From positions 1 through 28,906 of the forward strand of contig NZ_CABTWO010000023.1 in the NCBI RefSeq assembly GCF_902488535.1: a stretch of 28,906 nucleotides of DNA, read 5' to 3'. The notes under the pieces are model-generated. The model saw only the letters and a program-made list of their open reading frames with translations, was not told the DNA's origin and did not search any database. Position 1 is the first letter of the stretch, and every line of letters starts with the position of its first letter. Both the position numbers and the translations under genes were made by a program. Positions 6,187-13,582 of this stretch are shown here, one piece after another. The stretch is from an uncultured Mobiluncus sp. GTDB taxonomy: Bacteria; Actinomycetota; Actinomycetes; Actinomycetales; Actinomycetaceae.

Positions 6187-8137
6187 TGGAATCAGCCAGC
6201 GCCCGGGGGGTCAGCCCCAGTTCTTCGCGGATTTCGTCGCGCGTGGCGTGGTGCAAAAATTGTCGCGGAATCCCGTAAGACAGCACCGGAGTAAAGATGT
6301 CCTGCGCCGCTGCCGCGTTGCGCAACTGGGAACCAAAACCGCCTTCTACCAGTCCGTCCTCCAGGGTTACGACCCGGTCGTAGTCCCCTACTGCAGTCAC
6401 CAAGTCGTCAGGCACGGGAATCAGCCACCGCGGATCGACTACGCGTACTGCCAGATTATTGAGTGTCTGGAGTTCGTTCGCGACCTCCACCCCCAGTTGG
6501 GCAAACGCTCCGGTCGCCACAATCAAAAGGTTCTTTGGCCGTTTTGAGCTGGCCTTTTCCTCTCGGGTTGATGCTGACGGTGCTACGAAGTCCGCCGATT
6601 CCCACAATACATCTGCCCCGTGAGCACGTTTCAGGGCGGGCAAAGGCTTGGGCAGCGAGCCTTTCGGATAGCGCACGATGGTGGGTCCGTCCTCAACTTG
6701 GAGAGCCTCGCGCAGTTCTTCGCGCAAGGTCACGGCGTCGCGCGGCGCGGCCAGGCGCAGACCGGGCACTGTCCCGGCCAGAGCTATATCCCACATCCCG
6801 TTGTGGCTGGCGCCGTCACTGCCGGTAATACCGGAACGATCCTCAACAATCGTCACCCCAGCCCGGTGTAACGCGATATCCATCAACAACTGGTCATATC
6901 CCCGGTTTAAGAACGTGGAATACAGGGCGATAACCGGGTGCATCCCGCCGTAGGCCAAGCCTGCGGCGGTGGCCAGGGCATCCGCTTCCGCGATACCTAC
7001 GTCGAAAACGCGGTCGGGGAACTCCTTTTGCATCGGGTTCAACCCCACCGGACGAAGCATCGCGGCGGTTATGGCGACGATTTTTTTGTTTTCCCGCGCC
7101 AGGCTGCAGATCTCTTCGGCAAAAACCTGGGTCCATTCAAAGCGTTCCGGCTCGATGGGCAGGCCGGTCTCCGGGTGAATCCGCCCAATCGCGTGGAAGT
7201 GGTCGGAGACATTTTCTTCCGCCGGGGTGTAGCCGCGTCCCTTTTGGGTGATGACGTGGATCAATACGGGTTTCTTGGCGGCTTTCGCCCTGGTGAAGCT
7301 AAACTCCAAGGCGGCGATGTCGTGTCCATCAATGGGACCGGTATAGGTGATGCCCAACTCATCAAACAGGACCCCTTCGTCGGTGGCGACCATGTCGCGC
7401 AGTCCGGCTTTCGCGGCGTGCAGCCCGGAATACACCAGGTTCCCCACCGGTCCGCTGCCTTTCAGGGTTTGTTTGCCCCACTTCAAAGCCTTGTCATACT
7501 GGGGGGTGACTCGCAGCGCATCCAGGTGATGAGCCAACCCGCCGATGGTTGGAGCATAGGAACGCCCGTTGTCGTTCAAGATGATAATCAGCCGGCCTTC
7601 GTTTTCCTCGGCAATGTTGTTCAGAGCCTCCCACGCCATGCCACCGGTCATCGCTCCATCGCCGATGACCGCTACGACCCAGCCTCGCTTTCCGGTCAGG
7701 CGGTTAGCCCTGGCGATTCCGTCCGCCCAGGACAGTGCGGCTGAAGCGTGAGAGTTTTCCAGCACATCCGTCTCGGATTCTGCCCGCGAGGGATAACCGG
7801 ACAGACCGCCGCGTTGACGCAACCGGGAAAAATCTTGCCGTCCCGTCAGGAGCTTGTGAACGTAAGTTTGGTGTCCCGTATCGAAAACGAGGGTGTCTCG
7901 GGTGACGTTAAACACGCGGTGCAGGGCGATGGTCAGCTCGACGACACCGAGGTTCGGACCCAGGTGTCCCCCGGTTTTCGCCACTGATTCCACCAGGAAA
8001 TGGCGAATTTCACCGGCCAGGCGGTCCAGTTCCTGGTGGTTGAGTTTCCGCAAATCGCGCGGCGAAGAAATCGTCGGTAGCAGGCGCAACGACGCCAAGT
8101 CCGCGTTTGACGCACTTACGGGTTCAAGTTGGGACAT
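6170..8137 (-). CDS. dxs: 1-deoxy-D-xylulose-5-phosphate synthase (Dxs)
   Basis: Dxs condenses pyruvate and glyceraldehyde 3-phosphate with thiamine diphosphate, the first step of the MEP isoprenoid pathway. The frame is open from 8173, but I choose the ATG at 8137 (655 aa): GAGGAG lies 12 nt upstream, and TAGAAT at 8177-8172, a likely -10, overlaps the earlier ATG. Motifs numbered from this start: TGGHLGP (His58), GHQTYVHK (His89), the thiamine diphosphate motif GDGAMTGG (from 159) with Asn188, the catalytic Glu384 in GIAEADA, the YSTFLNRGYDQ segment, and a C-terminal transketolase domain. The usual E-Q-H-A after the catalytic region reads E-A-D-A here. It lies downstream of acnA but is insulated by the acnA terminator. 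Confidence 0.95.
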   Translation of the reverse strand: MSQLEPVSASNADLASLRLLPTISSPRDLRKLNHQELDRLAGEIRHFLVESVAKTGGHLGPNLGVVELTIALHRVFNVTRDTLVFDTGHQTYVHKLLTGRQDFSRLRQRGGLSGYPSRAESETDVLENSHASAALSWADGIARANRLTGKRGWVVAVIGDGAMTGGMAWEALNNIAEENEGRLIIILNDNGRSYAPTIGGLAHHLDALRVTPQYDKALKWGKQTLKGSGPVGNLVYSGLHAAKAGLRDMVATDEGVLFDELGITYTGPIDGHDIAALEFSFTRAKAAKKPVLIHVITQKGRGYTPAEENVSDHFHAIGRIHPETGLPIEPERFEWTQVFAEEICSLARENKKIVAITAAMLRPVGLNPMQKEFPDRVFDVGIAEADALATAAGLAYGGMHPVIALYSTFLNRGYDQLLMDIALHRAGVTIVEDRSGITGSDGASHNGMWDIALAGTVPGLRLAAPRDAVTLREELREALQVEDGPTIVRYPKGSLPKPLPALKRAHGADVLWESADFVAPSASTREEKASSKRPKNLLIVATGAFAQLGVEVANELQTLNNLAVRVVDPRWLIPVPDDLVTAVGDYDRVVTLEDGLVEGGFGSQLRNAAAAQDIFTPVLSYGIPRQFLHHATRDEIREELGLTPRALADSINSRI

Positions 8138-8171
8138 AGATTCGTAAAACTCCTCAAAAAGATACTGTCCC

Positions 8172-8177
8172 ATTCTA
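8172..8177 (-). promoter_or_regulatory. Probable -10 box of dxs
   Basis: TAGAAT on the minus strand (8177-8172) overlaps the upstream ATG of the dxs frame. Transcription would begin at about 8165, giving a leader of roughly 28 nt that contains GAGGAG before the ATG at 8137. The best -35 at 17 nt (TGAAAG) is poor. The site supports the shorter start. Confidence 0.4.
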
Positions 8178-8257
8178 TCCGGTTTTCACGTTTTCTTTCA
8201 TGTCAGGCCGGTTTGGAGCAGCGTCCCTGCAACGGTTTGGCGGCTGCGACAGTTAAA

Positions 8258-8300
8258 AATAGCTCCCCGGACCGACCAGATGTCGATCCGGGGAGCTATT
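8258..8300 (-). terminator. Intrinsic terminator of acnA
   Basis: Read on the minus strand, AATAGCTCCCCGGATCGAC and GTCGGTCCGGGGAGCTATT form a 19-bp stem with one T-G wobble around a 5-nt loop, followed by TTTTAACTG. It lies 20 bp after the acnA stop and 80 bp upstream of the dxs promoter, so it separates the two genes. It is the clearest rho-independent terminator in the window. Confidence 0.9.
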
Positions 8301-8320
8301 GACAGTTGAACCGCAGGTGC

Positions 8321-11005
8321 TTAGGCCTTCACCAGGTTACGCAGCACGTAACGCAGAATGCCGTCGTTGCGGTAGTAGTCGGCTTCTCCGGGGGTGTCGA
8401 TACGGACCACCGCGTCGAACTCGACCTTAGAGCCATCGGCCTTGGTGGCGCTGACTTTCACCGTCTCAGGAGTCTTACCTTCGTTCAGAGCGGTTACGCC
8501 ACTGATGTCAAAGGTTTCCGTCCCATCCAGACCCAGCGAGTCCGCTGACTGTCCCTCCGGGAACTGCAGCGGCAAGATACCCATCCCAATCAGGTTGGAA
8601 CGGTGAATACGCTCGAAGGACTGCGCGATAACGGCTTTCACACCGAGCAGGCGCGTGCCTTTTGCGGCCCAGTCACGGCTCGAACCCGTACCGTACTCCT
8701 TGCCGCCCAGCACGACCAGCGGAATCCCGGCAGCCTGGTAGTTCATGGAGGCGTCATAAACGTAGGACTGGGGGCCGCCTTCCTGGGTGAAGTCGCGGGT
8801 GAAACCGCCCTCAACCCCGTCCAGCAGCTGGTTCTTAATGCGGATGTTGGCAAACGTGCCGCGCATCATGACTTCATGGTTGCCACGGCGGGAGCCGTAT
8901 GAATTGAAGTCCTTGGGCTGCACCCCGTTGCCGGTCAGGTACTGGCCAGCAGGAGTTTCGGGCTTGAAAGCGCCGGCCGGAGAGATGTGGTCGGTCGTAA
9001 CGGAATCGCCCAGCTTCAGCAAAACCCGAGCGCCGTGGATGTCCTTGACAGGTTCCGGATCCATCTTCATTCCGTCAAAGAACGGTGCCTTGCGCACATA
9101 GGTCGAAGCATCGTCCCAGGTGAAGCGGCTACCTTCCGGAGTCGGCAGGGACTGCCAGCGCTCATCACCAGCAAACACGTTCGCGTAATCCTTCGTGTAC
9201 ATGTCGCGGTTTATGGTCTCGTCGATAGCCCGCTGCACCTCGTCGGGATCGGGCCAGATATCGCGCAGGAACACGTCGTTGCCGTCTTGATCCTGACCCA
9301 GGGGCTCCGTCTCAAAATCGAAGTCCATGGTCCCGGCCAGGGCGTAGGCCACGACCAGCGGCGGAGAAGCCAGGTAGTTCATCTTAACGTCGGGAGAAAT
9401 ACGTCCCTCGAAGTTACGGTTACCAGACAGCACCGCCGTGACGGCCAAGTCGTTGTCATTGATGACCTTCGAGATTTCGGGCGGAACCGGACCGGAGTTA
9501 CCGATACAGGTCGCGCACCCGTAACCCACCAGGTTAAAGCCCAGCTCATCGAGGGGACCCCACAGACCGGCCTTGTCAAAGTAGTCAGTAACGACTTGGG
9601 AACCGGGAGCCACCGACGTCTTCACCCACGGCTTCGACTTCAGTCCCTTAGCGCGGGCGTTGCGAGCCAGAATACCGGCAGCCATCATCACCGAGGGGTT
9701 CGAGGTATTGGTACACGACGTAATGGAAGCAATGACCACGCGGCCATGATCCAGGTTGGTCTTGGTGCCGTCAGCGGTGGTCAGGTCCACGAGCTTATGC
9801 GCTTCAGGAGCGTAGGTGGGCACCAGGGTCTTTTCAAAGGTTTGCTTGGCTTCGCTCAACTTGATGCGGTCTTGCGGACGCTTCGGACCGGCAATGGATG
9901 GCACCACGGTGGACAGGTCGAGTTCCAGGTACTCCGAGTACTTCGGCTCGAAGCTCGGATCGTGCCACAAGCCCTGCTCCTTGGCGTAAGCCTCCACCAG
10001 AGCGCAACGCTCCTCGTCACGTCCGGTCAAGCGCAAGTAGTCCACGGTGACCTGGTCAATCGGGAAGATGGCTGCGGTAGAACCAAATTCGGGAGACATA
10101 TTGCCGATGGTGGCGCGGTTAGCCAGCGGCACCTGCGACACGCCTTCGCCATAGAACTCCACAAACTTGCCGACCACGCCGTGCTCGCGCAGCATCTGGG
10201 TGATGGTGAGCACCACGTCGGTAGCGGTAGCGGAGGCGGGGATGGAGCCCTTGAGCTTGAAGCCGACCACACGCGGAATCAGCATGGACACCGGCTGACC
10301 GAGCATAGCGGCCTCGGCTTCAATGCCGCCGACGCCCCAGCCCAGCACGCCCAGCCCGTTGACCATCGTGGTGTGGGAGTCAGTGCCGACGCAGGTGTCG
10401 GGGTAAGCCTGTACCGTGCCGTCAGGCAGTTCCTTGGTGAACACGGAACGCGCCAGGTACTCGATGTTGACCTGGTGGATAATGCCGGTCCCCGGCGGCA
10501 CCACGCGGAAGTTGTTAAAGGCGCCCTGGCCCCAACGCAGGAACTTGTAACGTTCCGAGTTTCGTTCGTATTCCTTATCCGTGTTGAGTTTCAGAGCGTC
10601 AGGGCGTCCGAAGTAGTCAATCTGGACCGAGTGGTCGATGACCATTTCAGCCGGAGCCAAGGGGTTGATTTTCTCGGGGTCCCCGCCCAGGTCTTTCACG
10701 GCTTCGCGCATGGTGGCCAAATCAACCACGCAAGGCACACCGGTGAAGTCCTGCATCACCACGCGAGCCGGGGTGAACTGGATTTCTGTGCTGGGCTGCG
10801 CATCGGGATTCCATGCCGCCAAAGCCTTAATTTGGTCGGCAGTGATGTTGGCACCGTCCTCGTTACGCAGCAGGTTTTCGCCCAAAATGCGCAGCGCGTA
10901 AGGAAGCTTTTTTAAGCCTTCCACGGCATCGAGAGAGAAAATCTCGTAGGATTTACCTCCCACCTGCAAAGTCTTGCGAGCATTTAAGCTGTTCAAACTG
11001 GCCAT
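8321..11005 (-). CDS. acnA: Aconitate hydratase (aconitase A)
   Basis: This 894-aa TCA-cycle enzyme interconverts citrate and isocitrate. The start is the ATG at 11005, not the upstream frame opening at 11038, because AGGAGG lies 6 nt before it and the protein then begins MASLNSLNARKT. The three 4Fe-4S cysteines are Cys431 in SCTNTSNPSV and Cys497 and Cys500 in GYGCATCIGNSGP. Other family segments include YPDTCVGTDSHTTM and the C-terminal swivel-domain motif KEYGTGSSRDWAAKGT. Length and order fit the AcnA/IRP type, so an RNA-binding moonlighting role when the cluster is lost is possible. It has its own promoter with an operator-like palindrome and a strong terminator, so it is monocistronic. 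No acnR gene is adjacent. Confidence 0.97.
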   Translation of the reverse strand: MASLNSLNARKTLQVGGKSYEIFSLDAVEGLKKLPYALRILGENLLRNEDGANITADQIKALAAWNPDAQPSTEIQFTPARVVMQDFTGVPCVVDLATMREAVKDLGGDPEKINPLAPAEMVIDHSVQIDYFGRPDALKLNTDKEYERNSERYKFLRWGQGAFNNFRVVPPGTGIIHQVNIEYLARSVFTKELPDGTVQAYPDTCVGTDSHTTMVNGLGVLGWGVGGIEAEAAMLGQPVSMLIPRVVGFKLKGSIPASATATDVVLTITQMLREHGVVGKFVEFYGEGVSQVPLANRATIGNMSPEFGSTAAIFPIDQVTVDYLRLTGRDEERCALVEAYAKEQGLWHDPSFEPKYSEYLELDLSTVVPSIAGPKRPQDRIKLSEAKQTFEKTLVPTYAPEAHKLVDLTTADGTKTNLDHGRVVIASITSCTNTSNPSVMMAAGILARNARAKGLKSKPWVKTSVAPGSQVVTDYFDKAGLWGPLDELGFNLVGYGCATCIGNSGPVPPEISKVINDNDLAVTAVLSGNRNFEGRISPDVKMNYLASPPLVVAYALAGTMDFDFETEPLGQDQDGNDVFLRDIWPDPDEVQRAIDETINRDMYTKDYANVFAGDERWQSLPTPEGSRFTWDDASTYVRKAPFFDGMKMDPEPVKDIHGARVLLKLGDSVTTDHISPAGAFKPETPAGQYLTGNGVQPKDFNSYGSRRGNHEVMMRGTFANIRIKNQLLDGVEGGFTRDFTQEGGPQSYVYDASMNYQAAGIPLVVLGGKEYGTGSSRDWAAKGTRLLGVKAVIAQSFERIHRSNLIGMGILPLQFPEGQSADSLGLDGTETFDISGVTALNEGKTPETVKVSATKADGSKVEFDAVVRIDTPGEADYYRNDGILRYVLRNLVKA

Positions 11006-11380
11006 AAATAACCTCCTAAAGGGTGGCAACAATGCCACAAAAAATTTATCTCGACATCAAGATATATTGAATTTCCTGATTTCACAACACATTAAATGTT
11101 GCGCCGCAGCTGTTTTGTCGTTCCCGCCCTGGAATTTTTTATAAATAGGCTTCTACCTGGGATTATGTTTCATAAATTGGCTCGCCACGCGGCCTCATCG
11201 CGACGTCACAAGGGCGGCGCGTGCCGATTTATCGGTTCTCTAGCGTGAGCAATTCGCAAAACTTCTGTTGCACAAATCCCAATTCTTTACTCTTGGCTTT
11301 CCTATGTTCCTCAAGAATTCTCCCACGACAACCTGGCAATTGTCCGCCAGCATATTTGGCGGCAGGCGCATCCAGAAGAA
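11006..11380. other. Intergenic region between acnA and the CruF-like gene
   Basis: These 375 bp carry no credible gene. Near acnA lie its ribosome binding site, promoter and an 18-bp palindrome. At 11344-11362 a 6-bp hairpin (CCGCCA and TGGCGG, 7-nt loop), just after the stop of the CruF-like gene, could be a weak terminator. I see nothing recognisable in about 11110-11340. Confidence 0.6.
11047..11087 (-). promoter_or_regulatory. acnA promoter overlapped by an 18-bp palindromic operator
   Basis: On the minus strand, TTGTGA (11087-11082), a 17-nt spacer and TATCTT (11064-11059) form a promoter. TATCTCGACATCAAGATA (11047-11064, plus strand) is an inverted repeat with 7 of 8 half-site bases matching around CA. 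It covers the -10 and start region, so a bound protein would repress. The TATCTYGA half-site and aconitase context recall the MarR-family regulator TamR of streptomycetes, which controls aconitase in response to trans-aconitate and citrate. I recall the TamR motif only approximately, so that link is tentative; the palindrome itself is plain. Confidence 0.6.
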
Positions 11381-12292
11381 TCAATCTGATTCTGCGTAGG
11401 CATTCGTGCTGACAAAAGACATTAATAAGGTAGCTAACGCTATGAAAGCAGCGAAAAGAGCATAAACGATGTTTGTGTGGAACGCGCCCAGAGACCACAG
11501 CGCAACCAGGCAGTAACCGTAAATTACGGCCCAAAAAATCCCCAGAACGAAGTCGTGATTCCCTCGTAGAGTCAAAGTGTGCCAGCGTTTTGCAATCTGT
11601 GCTACCAGCTCCACCAAAATGGCCGCCCACAGTACTAGAAATGCGACGACGGCAAACCACTCATCACTGATTTTGTTTAGCAGCAAAGACAAACTGCTGC
11701 CCACACCTACGGTAACCACTGCTCCCAACCCTGCGCCGAGGACGGTGAGGATTGCCCTCGGCCGCGATTTCTCAGCGAGTTTATTCAGACGCAATGTTAA
11801 GTAAACGACCGCGGGCGTCTCGAACAAATAACCCAGGAAGTTTACCCAAATCACACTCATGAACACATGATGATTGATGTCCCAGGAAAGAACACGTCCG
11901 TCCCAGATCCAGAACCCCCCGTTGAGTCGGATGGCGGCCACATCCAGTAATAAATCCATCGAAACGACCAGCCAACCCGTAAAAAGGCTGATTTCAAAAA
12001 AGCTTTCGGAAAATTTCCTCGCGATTCTGAAACCACAAACAGCCAACGCGCCCCACATCAATCCACCAAAAACAGGAAACTGATTGGGTGGCGAACCGAT
12101 GCTGAGAAAGTAGTCGGTGCTGTAGTGATAGATGCCGGTGGCTCTCACAGCCAGAATTTCAAGGATAAATCCCGCCAAAGTCGCGGCCAGGAATAAACGC
12201 AGCTCCACCCGGTTTCGCAGCTTGGCAATGTCTCCCAGCAACAGAACGGTCAGCAGGTAGCAAATAATTTCAAAGGCATTAATCCAGTTCAC
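11381..12292 (-). CDS. Polytopic membrane protein resembling CruF/DUF422 carotenoid hydratases
   Basis: This 303-aa protein has roughly eight membrane segments. Several spaced features resemble the CruF/DUF422 family: a Glu in an early helix (LEILAV), TGIYHYST, PVFGGLMWGAL, then GWLVVSMDLLLDVAAIRLNGGFWIW followed by VNFLGYLFE. In that family the Asp- and Asn-containing helices belong to a carotenoid hydratase core. The match is by pattern only and could reflect a distant relative with another lipid substrate. The GTG at 12292 is chosen because AGGAGG ends 4 nt before it. It lies 41 bp after the methyltransferase gene, probably the last gene of the same minus-strand unit. No other carotenoid gene is nearby. 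Confidence 0.5.
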   Translation of the reverse strand: MNWINAFEIICYLLTVLLLGDIAKLRNRVELRLFLAATLAGFILEILAVRATGIYHYSTDYFLSIGSPPNQFPVFGGLMWGALAVCGFRIARKFSESFFEISLFTGWLVVSMDLLLDVAAIRLNGGFWIWDGRVLSWDINHHVFMSVIWVNFLGYLFETPAVVYLTLRLNKLAEKSRPRAILTVLGAGLGAVVTVGVGSSLSLLLNKISDEWFAVVAFLVLWAAILVELVAQIAKRWHTLTLRGNHDFVLGIFWAVIYGYCLVALWSLGAFHTNIVYALFAAFIALATLLMSFVSTNAYAESD

Positions 12293-12333
12293 CGTACCTC
12301 CTAATGGCCACCATCAACCTGTAAAGGAGCTGC

Positions 12334-13572
12334 TTATTTCCGTTTTAGTACCGTAAGAGTCTCCACATGACTGGTGTAGGGGAACAAATCGAAGGCTCGC
12401 CAGGTCTTAACTCGGTAACCCAACTGGCGCATGGTTTCCAGGTCCCGTGCACAGCTAACCGGGTCGCAGGAAAACAACGCCACCAAATCCGGATTCTGTC
12501 GACAAATCGCTCGTGCTACCGCTTTGCCCAACCCCGAGCGCGGCGGATCAGCCACCACCAACGTGCCCTGGCTAACCATCTCTCCCATCGGCAAAGAACG
12601 CAACAGCTGCGGGGAAACGTTACCGCGCCGCACCTCTACCTGGTCGAAACCGGCTTTCGCCAGATTATAGATAGCCGATTTCGTCGCCGGACCGTCACCC
12701 TCCACCGTGGTCAAACGCCCTTGTGCCCCCAGAGACTGAGCCAGGAACAGCGAAAACAACCCCGAACCGGAATACAGCTCCCACGCCTCGAACCCCTCTA
12801 CCTCCCCGATAGCGTCCAAGAGCGCGGCGGCGAGGGTCGCGGGCGCCCGTCGGTCAGTCTGCCAAAACGATCCGGCAAAAATCCGATACGTAAAAGTCCG
12901 GTCTCCCACGCTGACTGTCTCTCGTACCCGCGAAGTTGTCGGCTCACCGTCCACACTCAAAGTCTGGCCATCAACGAACAGCACCGGCGCGGAACTTGAC
13001 GGGGCGATAACCCGCAGACGGGTTCCCGGCGCAAACTCCCAATGCCGCCGGAACAAATCCAAATCGACTAATTCGGGTACCATCAGCGGAAAAGAACGCA
13101 CGGTGTGGACGTTGTGGGCCGCAGCTTCGTACATGCCCAGTCCCCCGCCCTCGCTGATGGTAAAACTCACGCGGGTACGACCCGGCTCGGGACCCAACGA
13201 TTCTACTTCCCACCCGGGATGAGCTTGATCCAGCTGTTCCAGCAGTTCCGGGCTACCATTTCGCCGGATAGCGTCGCGCACCACGTCACGCTTCCAACGC
13301 AGCTGGGCTGGATAAGCGACGTGACCCAGTTCTACCCCGCCCAGGTCTTTTGCCTCCCCCTCGGGCCAGATGTGCGTGACCCGGTCCGCGCTGGCGGTTT
13401 TCACCTGCAAGACCCGGCCATAGGCAACTTTGGAACGCTCGGAAGTGACCTCAACCTCGACAGTCTCCCCCGGCAGTCCTCCCCGCACCATGATGACTTT
13501 TCCTGATGCCAGACGACCCACGCAGTATCCGCCGTGAGCCGGTCCGCCCAGCTCGATTATTTCTGTCTGCAT
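12334..13572 (-). CDS. TRAM-domain RNA (uracil-5-)-methyltransferase, TrmA/RlmCD type
   Basis: This 412-aa SAM-dependent enzyme would make 5-methyluridine in rRNA or tRNA. A TRAM domain covers residues 1-60 (IIELGGPAHGGYCVGR). The methyltransferase domain has ELYSGSG (265-271) as SAM motif I, ADPPRSG (341-347), the catalytic Cys369 in FSCDP, and Glu404 in SHVET as general base. The four 4Fe-4S cysteines usual in RlmD and most actinobacterial homologues are missing: where GGCGGCDW-like sequence is expected it reads KDLGGVELGH. AAGGAA lies 3-4 nt before the ATG. It follows the APC permease gene by 10 bp, the arrangement of M. tuberculosis Rv2690c-Rv2689c. The exact target nucleotide cannot be told from sequence. 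Confidence 0.9.
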   Translation of the reverse strand: MQTEIIELGGPAHGGYCVGRLASGKVIMVRGGLPGETVEVEVTSERSKVAYGRVLQVKTASADRVTHIWPEGEAKDLGGVELGHVAYPAQLRWKRDVVRDAIRRNGSPELLEQLDQAHPGWEVESLGPEPGRTRVSFTISEGGGLGMYEAAAHNVHTVRSFPLMVPELVDLDLFRRHWEFAPGTRLRVIAPSSSAPVLFVDGQTLSVDGEPTTSRVRETVSVGDRTFTYRIFAGSFWQTDRRAPATLAAALLDAIGEVEGFEAWELYSGSGLFSLFLAQSLGAQGRLTTVEGDGPATKSAIYNLAKAGFDQVEVRRGNVSPQLLRSLPMGEMVSQGTLVVADPPRSGLGKAVARAICRQNPDLVALFSCDPVSCARDLETMRQLGYRVKTWRAFDLFPYTSHVETLTVLKRK

Positions 13573-13582
13573 GAAATTCCTT

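Noticed and set aside
6938..7744. Plus-strand ORF of 268 codons antisense to dxs
   Set aside because: It is a shadow of the dxs codon pattern and has no family features.
8987..10915. Plus-strand ORF of 642 codons antisense to acnA
   Set aside because: A long open frame opposite a highly expressed, codon-biased gene is expected in high-GC DNA. Its composition (His/Arg/Gly/Val-rich) matches no protein family, and aconitase is certain on the other strand.
11229..11660. Minus-strand ORF of 143 codons running past the end of the CruF-like gene
   Set aside because: It overlaps the membrane protein in another frame, has no start signal, and its composition is unlike a folded protein.
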